From: JBCBAP01 sp038532435
Lineage (GTDB): Bacteria; Pseudomonadota; Alphaproteobacteria; Rhodobacterales; Rhodobacteraceae
DNA: 64,000 nt
Assembly (NCBI GenBank): GCA_038532435.1
Contig: JBCBAP010000009.1
Span: 23,599 to 87,598, forward strand
Direction: 5' to 3'
Shown here: in pieces, positions 35,209 to 43,464 of the stretch
Layout of the letters: each line of letters starts with the position of its first letter
Numbering within the stretch: the first letter of the stretch is position 1
Translations under genes and position numbers: made by a program
Notes under the pieces: generated by a model
The model's database searches: none
What the model saw: the letters and a program-made list of their open reading frames with translations, nothing else
Told to the model about the DNA's origin: nothing

Positions 35209-36063
35209 ATGATGAAGCTCAGCATCCTCGCTGCGACAACCTGCCTGCTCCTCTCCGCCGCCGGGGCGAGTGCTCAGGAGATCAAGGCTGCGGTTCCTTC
35301 CGCGGATCAGGGCAGCTACAACCCCCAGTTGACCGCAAAGGAAGCAGTGCTGACGAACTGGAAGTTGGCGATCTCCGGATTGCGGGCGGGCAAGTTCGTG
35401 AGCGACAACGTGGCCCGGGCGGAAGGTGTGGAGTACCCGAAACTGGCCGCGCAGGCGGAGTTTGCGGCGGAAACGATGCTGCTGCGCTACGCGTCCTCCT
35501 ACTGGCTCTTTGCCATGGACGAGACGCTCGACCCCGTCGACGGTGCGGTGCTGCTCGCGGCGATGGCGGCGAGCAGGATGCCCTGCGAAACGGCGTGCGA
35601 CGCGGCGACGGAAGCGCTCACCACCGCGTTCGGGTCCGCCTCTGCCGTGCTTGAAGAGGCTGCCCAGGCCGCGGAGCTGGCCGCGGAGGCGCGCAAAGGC
35701 ATCTCGGACGTTGAAGCTCTCGCGGAACTGCTGAGCGACATGGCGACCTATCTGGACAGCCCGGCCTGGCACAGCGATCTGAGCCTCACCGCAGCAGGTA
35801 TGGATGGCAAGGAGGTCTCTGCCCGCGTCGTCGGCACGCTTGCGGTCTGGCGCAACATCGAACCCTTCGTCGGCATGCGCAGTGCTGAGATCGACACGGC
35901 GGTGAACGCGGCGTCCGACCGGCTGCTGCGCGATGTCCGGCGCAACACCCGGCGCAAGGAGGTGCTGGCCCCGGACAGCGCGGAGATCGAAACGATCCGC
36001 GCCTCCGCAGCGCAGGTGGCCCACGAATTGCGCCGGGCCGCGGGGCTGTTTCAGCAGGGATGA
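35209..36063 (+). CDS. Exported helical protein, imelysin-cluster partner
   Basis: A 284-residue protein with signal peptide MMKLSILAATTCLLLSAAGASAQ. The mature part is almost wholly alpha-helical and alanine-rich (VLEEAAQAAELAAEARKGISDVEALAELLSDMATYL), with one pair of cysteines in MPCETACD. I do not recognise the family. It is divergent from the main imelysin unit, and its stop overlaps the start of the small di-heme protein by ATGA, so it probably does the imelysin-like part of a second, compact version of that system. Confidence 0.7.
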   Translation: MMKLSILAATTCLLLSAAGASAQEIKAAVPSADQGSYNPQLTAKEAVLTNWKLAISGLRAGKFVSDNVARAEGVEYPKLAAQAEFAAETMLLRYASSYWLFAMDETLDPVDGAVLLAAMAASRMPCETACDAATEALTTAFGSASAVLEEAAQAAELAAEARKGISDVEALAELLSDMATYLDSPAWHSDLSLTAAGMDGKEVSARVVGTLAVWRNIEPFVGMRSAEIDTAVNAASDRLLRDVRRNTRRKEVLAPDSAEIETIRASAAQVAHELRRAAGLFQQG

Positions 36064-36662
36064 TCCGTCCGCTCCTGATCGCGGCGATCTGGGGAGGGGG
36101 CGCCCTCGCCGACGAAAGCGCGGTCGCGCAATGCCTCAGTTGCCACATGGAGGACGGGCGTCTCGACGTTGTCGGTGTGCGGGAGCTTCAGGACCTGCCG
36201 GAGAACTGGCCGCTCCTCTTCGAGGACGCGTTCGACCGGGATGGGGACGGCATCGCGGGCAGGGTCGGTTTCGTGAGCGGGGGCGGCATGCCTCTCATCG
36301 GTAAGTGGGGACGGCTGCTCGCCGCCGCACGGTTCGAGGATTTCGCGCAGATCGCGGGAGCGGCCCATGACATCGCCGTCGACGAGGATATGGAGGCGAT
36401 CCGTGCCGCGTTCGAAGCTCTCTCCCCCGCACCCGTCTCTCCGTTCCAGAGCGAAGAAGACCTCGCGCGGTTTGAGGCGCGGGGATGCGCCGCCTGCCAC
36501 GTGACGGAGACCTATCGGATCGGCGAGCGTGAGCTGATGCCTCTGAGCGATTTCCTCTTGCACGACCTTGGAGAAGGGGAGGTGCGGACAACGCCGCTTT
36601 GGGGCTGCGACAGCAGTTGCCTGTCATATTCTCACGCCCGCACTGAGGCGCAGGGCGACTGA
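36060..36662 (+). CDS. Short di-heme cytochrome, DUF1111-like, probably C-terminally truncated
   Basis: A 200-residue exported protein with heme motifs CLSCH (about residue 25) and CAACH (about residue 145). Several blocks match the full-length DUF1111 protein encoded at 32349-33770: DAFDRDGDGIAGRVGFV, GKWGRLLAAARFEDF, MPLSDFLLHDLGEGEVRTTPLWG. The reading diverges straight after RTTPLWG and stops 18 residues later. The full-length neighbour continues for about 70 residues there, including the HTYFLHDGRARSLEEAI block. A frameshift or recent truncation near 36603 is likely. It may still be functional as a compact electron carrier. Confidence 0.72.
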   Translation: MIRPLLIAAIWGGGALADESAVAQCLSCHMEDGRLDVVGVRELQDLPENWPLLFEDAFDRDGDGIAGRVGFVSGGGMPLIGKWGRLLAAARFEDFAQIAGAAHDIAVDEDMEAIRAAFEALSPAPVSPFQSEEDLARFEARGCAACHVTETYRIGERELMPLSDFLLHDLGEGEVRTTPLWGCDSSCLSYSHARTEAQGD

Positions 36663-36982
36663 ACCGCTGGGCATCGACGTGCTTGCACACGTACTCGCGC
36701 CGTGCAGCAGGCCCTGAAGCGTCCTTCGATATCCCCCAAAATCACGGCTCCAGCCGCGATCCGCTCACCTTAGACCGGGGCCTGAACCGTCGTTCCAAGC
36801 CAGTCAACGCGGTTCTGGCCCTGAAAACCTCTGTTTCCGCAATAGGCCGAAGGTCGTAGTCGGAGAACGGGCATCAAGGCCGCAGACTGCAAGTTCCGGG
36901 AGGGTCCTCGGCCGGCTCGGTGAACTGCGTGAGATAAAATCGACCCCACCAAGAGGGTCCCGTCACCTCAGGGAGTAAATAT
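36663..36982. other. gene-free stretch before mtoX
   Basis: About 320 bases without a convincing gene. The first part could be the degenerate tail of the shortened di-heme gene. The last part must hold the methanethiol oxidase promoter; GGGAG (about 36971-36975) is its ribosome-binding site. No terminator or operator was recognised. Confidence 0.5.
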
Positions 36983-38383
36983 ATGAATTTGAGACCAGAT
37001 CCGACCTTCTACGCCTCCGCCAGTCTGGCCATGCAGGCGCCGGTCGAAAACTACGCCTTCACCGTGATGCTGAGCCCTGATGGCTCGAAGTCCGACGGGA
37101 TCGCGGTGGTGGACCTGAACCCCACCTCGGACACCTACGGGCAGATCGTCCATCAGGTGATCGTGCCGACGAAGGGCGACGAGTTTCACCATTTTGGTTG
37201 GAACGCCTGTTCTTCGGCCCTGTCACCCCTGACCGGCCACGCGTTTCTCGAGCGGCGCTACCTGATCGTGCCGGGCATCCGGTCGAGCCGGGTGTTTGTG
37301 ATCGACGTCAAGGAGCCGCTGGAAGCCAAGATCCACAAGATCATCGAACCCGAGGAGATCTTCGCCAAGACCGGGTATTCCCGTCCCCACACCATCCACT
37401 GCGGACCGGAGGGGATCTATGTCTCCACCCTTGGCGGTGGTGGCGAGGACGGCACCGACGGTCCTCCGGGCATCTTCATCATGGATTGCGAGACCTTCGA
37501 GGTCATCGGCCGGTACGAGATGGATCGCGGGCCGCAGGACAAGCACTACGATTTCTGGTGGAACCTGCCTCAGAACTACATGGTCAGCTCCGAATGGGGG
37601 CTGCCGCCGCAGTTCGAAAACGGGGTCGTGGCCGAGGATCTGCTGTCCAACAAGTATGGCCACGTGATCCATTTCTGGGATCTGCGCGCGCGCAAGAACA
37701 TTCAGACCATCGATCTGGGTGAGAACCACCAGATGGCACTGGAGGTTCGGCCCGCCCACGATCCGACGAAGTCGTACGGTTTCTGCGGCGTGGTGGTGGA
37801 CACCACCAACCTGCAGGGTGCGATCTTCACCTGGTGGCGTGATGAAGACGGCACCTGGCAGGCCAAGAAAACCATCACCATCGATCCCCGGCCGGAGAAG
37901 CCGGAGAACCTGCCGCCGCTCCTGCAGGGGTTCGAGGCGGTACCGCCACTGGTGACCGACATCGACCTCAGCCTCGACGACAAGTACCTCTATGTCGCGT
38001 GCTGGGGATTGGGCGAGATGCACCAGTACGATGTGTCCGATCCGATGAACCCGAAGCTTGCGGGCAAGGTCGAGGTAGGGGGCATCGCCCGCGGCACGGC
38101 GCATCCCAACGGCAAGCCCTTTGTCTACGGCCCGCAGATGGTCGAGGTGAGCCGCGACGGGAAGCGGGTTTACTGGACCAACTCGCTCTATTCGACGTGG
38201 GACGACCAGTTCTACCCCGACGACGAAGGCGGACAGATGGTCATGGCCCGTGTCGGGGACGGCGGCGGCCTCACCCTCGATCCGGACTTCTATATCGACT
38301 TCCCCGAAGGATATCGCAGCCACCAGATCCGGCTGGAGGGTGGAGACTGTTCGACGGACAGCTTCTGCTACCCGTCCGTCTAA
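36983..38383 (+). CDS. mtoX: Methanethiol oxidase / selenium-binding protein SBP56 family
   Basis: A 466-residue protein of the SBP56 family, full length. Diagnostic segments are KGDEFHHFGWNACSSA (metal-site histidines), YLIVPGIRSSRVFVIDVK, SRPHTIHCGPEGIYVSTLGG, YDFWWNLPQNYMVSSEWG and the C-terminal RSHQIRLEGGDCSTDSFCYPSV. In roseobacters and hyphomicrobia this family is MtoX, a copper-dependent enzyme that oxidises methanethiol to formaldehyde, hydrogen sulfide and hydrogen peroxide. No obvious Sec signal is seen, although some MtoX proteins are periplasmic. It is followed immediately by a membrane-protein gene. The family call is firm; the substrate is by homology. Confidence 0.85.
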   Translation: MNLRPDPTFYASASLAMQAPVENYAFTVMLSPDGSKSDGIAVVDLNPTSDTYGQIVHQVIVPTKGDEFHHFGWNACSSALSPLTGHAFLERRYLIVPGIRSSRVFVIDVKEPLEAKIHKIIEPEEIFAKTGYSRPHTIHCGPEGIYVSTLGGGGEDGTDGPPGIFIMDCETFEVIGRYEMDRGPQDKHYDFWWNLPQNYMVSSEWGLPPQFENGVVAEDLLSNKYGHVIHFWDLRARKNIQTIDLGENHQMALEVRPAHDPTKSYGFCGVVVDTTNLQGAIFTWWRDEDGTWQAKKTITIDPRPEKPENLPPLLQGFEAVPPLVTDIDLSLDDKYLYVACWGLGEMHQYDVSDPMNPKLAGKVEVGGIARGTAHPNGKPFVYGPQMVEVSRDGKRVYWTNSLYSTWDDQFYPDDEGGQMVMARVGDGGGLTLDPDFYIDFPEGYRSHQIRLEGGDCSTDSFCYPSV

Positions 38384-39052
38384 GTGGATGTTGAAGTGAC
38401 CACCGCGGCAGCCCTCTGGGGGGCTGTCGCATTTTCCGGGATCTATCACGGGGTCAATCCCGGCATGGGCTGGCCCCTTGCCGTGTCTGCCGCGCTGATG
38501 GAGCGCAAGACCGTGGCGTTGCCCCGGGCGCTCGGCCTGCTCGCAGCCGGGCATTTCCTGTCGATGCTCGCGATCCTTCTGCCGTTCTCCCTGATGATCT
38601 TCCTGCTGGAATGGGAGTTGCACATCCGGATCACCGCCGGGGTGATCGTCATCGCCATGGGCGTGTACCTTCTGGTGAACCGGCAGCACCCGCGCCTCCT
38701 CGCGCGGATCCATCCCGCGCGTCTGGCGCTCTGGTCGTTTCTTTCGGCCCTTGCCCACGGGGCGGGTCTGATGCTGGTGCCGCTCTTTCTGGGCATCTGT
38801 GCGGTCGGGGCCGATGCGGGGCACAAGGCGGCGGAGACGCTGATGCAGAACAACCTTCTGATCGCACTCGTCGTGGCCTCGCTCCACACCTTCACGATGA
38901 CCCTTGCGGGGGCAGTGGTCGCGGTCACGATCTACCTGTGGCTCGGCCTCAAGTTCCTCTCGAAAACATGGTTCAACCTGGACCTGGTCTGGGCGTCGAG
39001 CTTGGTCGCCGTCGGTGGGTTCGGCATCTACTCTGCGGTGGGCGGGCACTGA
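38384..39052 (+). CDS. Membrane protein co-transcribed with mtoX
   Basis: A 222-residue polytopic membrane protein with six predicted helices. The GTG start directly abuts the mtoX stop TAA. Motifs HGVNPGMGWPLAVSAAL near the first helix and SLHTFTMTLAGAVVAV near the fifth resemble the histidine-bearing helices of HupE/NicO-type metal permeases, but the match is loose. Because MtoX needs a metal and releases sulfide, a role in metal delivery or sulfide/sulfite movement is possible. The function is unassigned. Confidence 0.78.
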   Translation: MDVEVTTAAALWGAVAFSGIYHGVNPGMGWPLAVSAALMERKTVALPRALGLLAAGHFLSMLAILLPFSLMIFLLEWELHIRITAGVIVIAMGVYLLVNRQHPRLLARIHPARLALWSFLSALAHGAGLMLVPLFLGICAVGADAGHKAAETLMQNNLLIALVVASLHTFTMTLAGAVVAVTIYLWLGLKFLSKTWFNLDLVWASSLVAVGGFGIYSAVGGH

Positions 39053-39057
39053 TCCTT

Positions 39058-39157
39058 NNNNNNNNNNNNNNNNNNNNNNNNNNNNNNNNNNNNNNNNNNN
39101 NNNNNNNNNNNNNNNNNNNNNNNNNNNNNNNNNNNNNNNNNNNNNNNNNNNNNNNNN
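39058..39157. other. assembly gap (100 N)
   Basis: A run of exactly 100 undetermined bases, the conventional scaffold filler. The true distance and any gene here are unknown, and left and right neighbours may not be adjacent in the genome. Confidence 0.99.
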
Positions 39158-39355
39158 TCCTTCGAAACCGGTCATCCGGCCAAGGATCGCGGAGACCGTT
39201 CCGCCGAACCTTGGACGATGCAGCGACCCGCGCGACAGGGCAATGTCCGTGGCGCCGTCAAAGCTGATTTTGTTTCCGGCACCACCCGCCCCGCCAATGT
39301 TGTCGATGCAGGACGACCCAAGGTGGAAAGCTGCCTTGGATAAGACGAACGCCAT
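39158..39355 (-). CDS. Partial hypothetical gene running into the gap
   Basis: On the minus strand an ATG at 39355, preceded by GAGTGG, opens a frame of 66 codons that runs into the gap without a stop. The reading MAFVLSKAAFHLGSSC, then a glycine-rich GGAGGAGNKISFDGATDIAL segment, shows GC-rich third positions like a real gene. It is unrecognised; the glycine-rich turn could belong to an exported or calcium-binding protein. The rest is lost in the gap. Confidence 0.35.
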
Positions 39356-39533
39356 GTGCCACTCAATTACTGCAGAGCTGACGCCCCAAAATCCGCTCAA
39401 TGACACGGTAACTTGTCTGCATTTAGAACGCTCACTGCGCCACGGTGCCTCACTCCCCAACATTGGTGATCGGCTTCGGCGCTGAGTTAGGTAGGATTTT
39501 GGCGGGGATCGTTTGGTGTTGAGGGGAGCGTCG

Positions 39534-41147
39534 ATGAACAAGATGGGCGAAAGTCCCAGACCGTCTGCCGACGTGCTGGTGGGCAAGCTGCGTCGGATCG
39601 ACAGCCGCCCGGCCTTCTTCGATGAGGTGCTGCCGGACATCGCGACCCTAGCGGAGAACGGGGCGCGTGCGGCGTTGGATGCGCTGGCCGAACCCTTTGC
39701 CGACGCCCTCGATGCGCTGGAGGCGGAGGCGTCCGCCGAGGAGGTTCGCCCCGATGGTGGAGACCTGCGATTCGAGCTTGATGCCAACGGCAGGGTGAGC
39801 CGCCTCAGTGCCGCAGCCGCTGTCGATCTGGGGCTGGAGCCCCAGCGCGACATCCGCCCGCATCTCACGGTGAGGGGGCGGCAGGAGCTTGCTGCTGTGC
39901 AGTCTGGCCAACGGGAAACGGGTCTCGTGATCCTCTCGAAGCCGGACCAGGACCGGCCCGCGCTCGCCTCCCTCCGGCGCGGTTCACGCGGCAGCGTACT
40001 GGTCTCCGCAGCGCTCTGCCGGTGCCCGGTTGTGGTCGAGGATGTGCTGGGAGACTCCATCGGGCTCGCCCCGGCGGAGATCCAGATCGCCCGCCTACTG
40101 TTCGAGGGACTGAGCCCGAAGGAAATCGCCCGCCTGCGTGACCGTTCGATCGAGACGATCCGCAAACAGGTGCGCACGATCTTCGCGAAGACCGCGACGC
40201 GCAGCGTGCTCGACCTCGTGCATCTGATCTATGGCATCGACGCGCTGACCACCCGATCCGACAGAGAGGGTGGTGCGCAGCCGACCTCGCGGCAGATCTC
40301 AATGAGCTCCGGGCGCACCATGGATGTCGCCCTCTCCGGCCCCCGGGACGGGAGGGGCTTTCTGTTCCTCCACGGCTGTCTGGGCGGGCGGGCGCTCGTG
40401 CCCACCGCCCGCAGCGCGCTGCGGTCCCGAACGGTCATCGCGCCGGGCCGACCGGGACACGGACGCACGGCTCCGGATCCGTCTGCCGGTCCCCGGGAGC
40501 TTGTGCCGGACCTGGTCGAGCTGCTCGACATGCTTGGCCACGGGGAGGTCGACCTTGTCGCCTACGATACCGGTGCCGCCTATGCCCTTGCGTTGGCCAA
40601 CGCGGTGCCGGAACGGATCGGACGGATCATCCTTGTCTCGACCCTCGCGGCGATGCCCAAACTCTCGGATCTTGCCGCCCTGCCGCGTCAACAGCGGCTC
40701 TTTCCCCTGCTCGCGCGCACGTCGGCGGAGCTTTGCACCGCGATGGCGGGCTGGGGCGGCCGGGCGCTGATGCGGGGCGGGCCCGACGGGTTCGGCAGGA
40801 CGGTCTTTGCCGGGGCGGACGCGGACCTTGCCGCCTGCCGCATGCCGATGGTCCAGCAAGCCTTCTGGCACGGTCACGCCTGGCACACCCGCCTTGGCCC
40901 GGCCGGCTTCGTGGCGGACGCACGGCTCGCGGCGACGGACTGGCTCGCGGAGAGCGTGCCGCTGGCAGACGGGATCGCGGACCGGCTCGTTTACGTCCAC
41001 GGCACCCGGGACCTCAGCGCGCCGGTCGCCATGATCGAGGCGATGCGGGCGCGTACCGGCGGTGCGCTGGTGCTGGTTGAGGGGGCAGGGCACAGCCTGC
41101 TGCACAGCCATCCGGACGCGTGGCTGGAGCACCTCGGGCACGTCTGA
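39534..41147 (+). CDS. LuxR-type HTH fused to alpha/beta hydrolase
   Basis: A 537-residue fusion. Residues about 1-170 are an unassigned N-terminal region. Residues about 180-245 form a LuxR helix-turn-helix (APAEIQIARLLFEGLSPKEIARLRDRSIETIRKQVRTIFAKT). From about 260 an alpha/beta-hydrolase domain follows, with LFLHGCLGG as oxyanion region. The nucleophile elbow reads LVAYDTGAAYA, with Asp345 where most members have Ser. The acid is in GTRDLSAP and the His in GAGHSLLHSHP. An Asp nucleophile is the haloalkane dehalogenase/epoxide hydrolase pattern. The start at 39534 follows GAGGGG. A regulator that senses a small molecule through a hydrolase domain is the likely role. Confidence 0.85.
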   Translation: MNKMGESPRPSADVLVGKLRRIDSRPAFFDEVLPDIATLAENGARAALDALAEPFADALDALEAEASAEEVRPDGGDLRFELDANGRVSRLSAAAAVDLGLEPQRDIRPHLTVRGRQELAAVQSGQRETGLVILSKPDQDRPALASLRRGSRGSVLVSAALCRCPVVVEDVLGDSIGLAPAEIQIARLLFEGLSPKEIARLRDRSIETIRKQVRTIFAKTATRSVLDLVHLIYGIDALTTRSDREGGAQPTSRQISMSSGRTMDVALSGPRDGRGFLFLHGCLGGRALVPTARSALRSRTVIAPGRPGHGRTAPDPSAGPRELVPDLVELLDMLGHGEVDLVAYDTGAAYALALANAVPERIGRIILVSTLAAMPKLSDLAALPRQQRLFPLLARTSAELCTAMAGWGGRALMRGGPDGFGRTVFAGADADLAACRMPMVQQAFWHGHAWHTRLGPAGFVADARLAATDWLAESVPLADGIADRLVYVHGTRDLSAPVAMIEAMRARTGGALVLVEGAGHSLLHSHPDAWLEHLGHV

Positions 41148-41166
41148 TCCGGGCGGTCAGCCGGAG

Positions 41167-41478
41167 CTAGGGATCACCCTTCATCAGCCAGCGCGCGTCG
41201 ACATCGGCGACATGAGCGACGGTCTGCGCAGGGTTCTGCTTCGGATTGCCCCTCACTTCCTGCATGGCACCGTCGACCAACCTGAGGGCCATCCGCGCGG
41301 TGAGTGCCGTGTCAACGTCGGCGTGCGGTTGGCCGCGGGCGATGCGGCCTTCTCGTGGAATTAGAACAGGAGCGGAGAGATCGGCGGGATCGTGGAGAGC
41401 GTGCCCGATGCGCGAGAGTGCGTCGCACCGCTCAAGCGCGAGATAGAGAATTTCAACACCCTCATTCTGCCCACCCAT
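41167..41478 (-). CDS. Small hypothetical protein (uncertain)
   Basis: A possible 103-residue product starting at ATG 41478 (MGGQNEGVEILYLALERCDALSR, ending DARWLMKGDP). It has an even, GC-rich codon use and lies just downstream of the TetR gene on the same strand. The frame stays open upstream of this ATG into the TetR gene, so the start is not certain. No family is recognised. It could instead be non-coding spacer between convergent genes. Confidence 0.35.
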   Translation of the reverse strand: MGGQNEGVEILYLALERCDALSRIGHALHDPADLSAPVLIPREGRIARGQPHADVDTALTARMALRLVDGAMQEVRGNPKQNPAQTVAHVADVDARWLMKGDP

Positions 41479-41530
41479 GATCCGCGCAACGCGCGCCGTC
41501 TCCGCGAGTTTCGCCCCAGACAGTGACCCG

Positions 41531-42175
41531 CTAGGGCAGGGATGCGGCCCGGCTGTTGGCGAGGATCCCGTGCAGGACCAGCGCCACGTGATCCCGCTTG
41601 AACCCGTCGATGTCGAGCGGATCGACCTGGCCGAAGACGAGATCCCACATGGCCGCAAACATGATCGGGGACATGATCGCCCTCGGATCCAGTGCTGCCG
41701 CAGTTGGCGACAGGTCCCCCCGCTCGATCCCGTAGGCGATCAGGCGACGCACGGTCGCCTCTCCCTTCGAGAAGATCTCGCGGTGATAGAAGGCGACGAC
41801 GTCCGCCTGCTCCCGCCCTTCGGCCAACAGCGCGCGGAGGATGGCCACCGCGTCGCCGGTGACGATCTGGCTGTAGATCCGGTCGATCACACTCTCGAAG
41901 AGTGTGGCAAAGGGGCCGTCATGATCGTCGAGCATGGAGGCCGCATCGTCGATCGTCCGTTCGATCGTGTCGCGGGCCACCGCCTCGAAGATCTCCTGCT
42001 TGGTCTCGAAGTAGAGGTACACCGTGGTGCGGGAGATGCCGGCCCTGTTGGCGATGCCGCCGAGCGTGCTGCCCGCGATGCCCTTTTCCGCGATTTCCTC
42101 GAGCGCTGCGCGCCGGATTTCCTCCGGGCGTTCAGCCTTCCTGCGCCGTCGTTGGGTTTTTGTCGTTTCGGTCAT
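41531..42175 (-). CDS. TetR/AcrR-family repressor
   Basis: A 214-residue TetR regulator. The N-terminal helix-turn-helix reads IRRAALEEIAEKGIAGSTLGGIANRAGISRTTVYLYFETKQEIFEAV, and the C-terminal ligand domain contains ILRALLAEGREQADVVAFYHREI. The ATG at 42175 is preceded by GGGGAG; an upstream in-frame start at 42217 would lie in the operator. It is divergent from the DevBCA-type exporter genes and should repress them and itself through the palindrome at 42203-42216. Confidence 0.92.
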   Translation of the reverse strand: MTETTKTQRRRRKAERPEEIRRAALEEIAEKGIAGSTLGGIANRAGISRTTVYLYFETKQEIFEAVARDTIERTIDDAASMLDDHDGPFATLFESVIDRIYSQIVTGDAVAILRALLAEGREQADVVAFYHREIFSKGEATVRRLIAYGIERGDLSPTAAALDPRAIMSPIMFAAMWDLVFGQVDPLDIDGFKRDHVALVLHGILANSRAASLP

Positions 42176-42194
42176 GGGCTCCCCTTGCCACATG

Positions 42195-42219
42195 GTCATT
42201 ACTGACATAAGTGTCATTA
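42195..42219. promoter_or_regulatory. TetR operator between regulator and exporter
   Basis: A perfect inverted repeat TGACA-TAAG-TGTCA (42203-42216) is embedded between two direct GTCATTA copies (42195-42201 and 42213-42219). It lies 20 bases before the TetR start and 25 before the exporter start, an AT-rich island in GC-rich DNA. This is the expected site for TetR autoregulation and exporter repression. Confidence 0.7.
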
Positions 42220-42243
42220 ATATTCCATGGTGAGGACCCGGAC

Positions 42244-43464
42244 GTGCCCCCGACCGATCTGACCGAGAATGACCTTCCCCTTGCGGACAACGGCACCGCG
42301 GACCCCGCGCCGGTTCCCCGGGGTCAGCGGTGGCGGCACTCGCGTCTTTTCCTCCTGCCGCTTTTCGTCATTGTCTTCTTTTCCGGCGGGGTGCTGGGCC
42401 TCTATTTCCAGCCGCCCGGGTTGCAGGCAGCCTTCCGTGCCCTGGGGCTAGATCCAGGCGGCGGAACCGACACGCCGATGGCCGTCGCCCTGCAGCAGGT
42501 GTCGGAACGCGCGCAGATCGCGGTGGTGAGCGAGGGCGATGTGGTCGCGCTCGGGCGGATCATCCCCGAGGGCGACGTGATCACCGTCTCACCCCCCTTC
42601 GGCGCAGGGGATGCGCGGATCGCAATCCTCGAGGTTGGCGTCGGAGACACGGTCGCGGCGGGCGAGATCCTCGCAGTGATGGACAGCCGCGCGCAGCTCG
42701 AGGGCGCCGTTGAGACCGCGCGGGCCAACCTTGCGGTGTCTGAAGCGACGCTCCTGCAGACCCGGGAAAGCGTGCGGGTCAGCCGGGTCGAGTCAGAGGC
42801 GTCGCTTGCCCGCGCCGAGGCGACAGAAGTGGCCGCCCTGGCGGAGCGGGACCGGTCCGCGGCGTTGCTTGAGAGGGGTGTGACGACCCGGGCGGTTCTC
42901 GATGACGCGATGGCCCGGGCGCAGGAGGCGACCCGCGACGTGGAGCGGGCGCGCGCCACGCTCTCCCGATATGCCGCCAACAACGGGCAGATGCAGGCGG
43001 ACGTGGCCGTCGCCGCCGCAAATGTCACCGCCGCCCGTGCCACGCTCACGCAGGCGGAACGGGATGTTGAGAAGGCGTTTGTCCGCGCGCCCGCCGCCGG
43101 CATGGTGCTCGACATTCATGTGCGCCCGGGGGAACGGCCGGACACCGAGGGTGTTCTCGAACTCGGCGACACCTCCCAGATGACCGTCGAGGCGGAGGTT
43201 TACCAGACGCTGATCGGCCGGGTCGCCATCGGGGATCCGGTCGAGATCACTGCGGATGCGCTTTCGGGGCCGCTATCCGGACAGGTGACTGCCATCGGCC
43301 TTGCCATCGGTCGCCAGTCGATCACCTCCGACGACCCGGCGGCAAACACGGATGCCCGGGTGGTCGATGTGATTGTCACCCTCGATGAGGCCGCGTCCGT
43401 CGCTGCCCGGAGGTTCACAAACCTGCAGGTTGTCACCCGGATCGACGCGGGGCGGCTCGAGTGA
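42244..43464 (+). CDS. devB: HlyD/DevB-type periplasmic adaptor of ABC exporter
   Basis: A 406-residue membrane-fusion protein. A single N-terminal helix (SRLFLLPLFVIVFFSGGVLGLYF), a barrel/lipoyl half-motif (IAILEVGVGDTVAAGEILAVMDSRAQLEGAVE), a long coiled-coil hairpin rich in Ala/Arg/Glu (about 150-270), the second lipoyl half (FVRAPAAGMVLDIHVRPGE) and beta-barrel follow in order. GTG at 42244 with GAGGA 8 bases upstream is taken as the start, because an earlier GTG at 42211 lies inside the operator palindrome. The layout matches DevB of DevBCA glycolipid exporters. Confidence 0.85.
   Translation: MPPTDLTENDLPLADNGTADPAPVPRGQRWRHSRLFLLPLFVIVFFSGGVLGLYFQPPGLQAAFRALGLDPGGGTDTPMAVALQQVSERAQIAVVSEGDVVALGRIIPEGDVITVSPPFGAGDARIAILEVGVGDTVAAGEILAVMDSRAQLEGAVETARANLAVSEATLLQTRESVRVSRVESEASLARAEATEVAALAERDRSAALLERGVTTRAVLDDAMARAQEATRDVERARATLSRYAANNGQMQADVAVAAANVTAARATLTQAERDVEKAFVRAPAAGMVLDIHVRPGERPDTEGVLELGDTSQMTVEAEVYQTLIGRVAIGDPVEITADALSGPLSGQVTAIGLAIGRQSITSDDPAANTDARVVDVIVTLDEAASVAARRFTNLQVVTRIDAGRLE

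Noticed and set aside
37223..40177. Very long minus-strand open frame through mtoX, the membrane gene and the gap
   Set aside because: It is antisense to well-supported genes, crosses the N run, and reads as low-complexity His/Arg/Asp-rich shadow sequence of GC-rich DNA. Only the 39158-39355 part is kept as a low-confidence partial gene.
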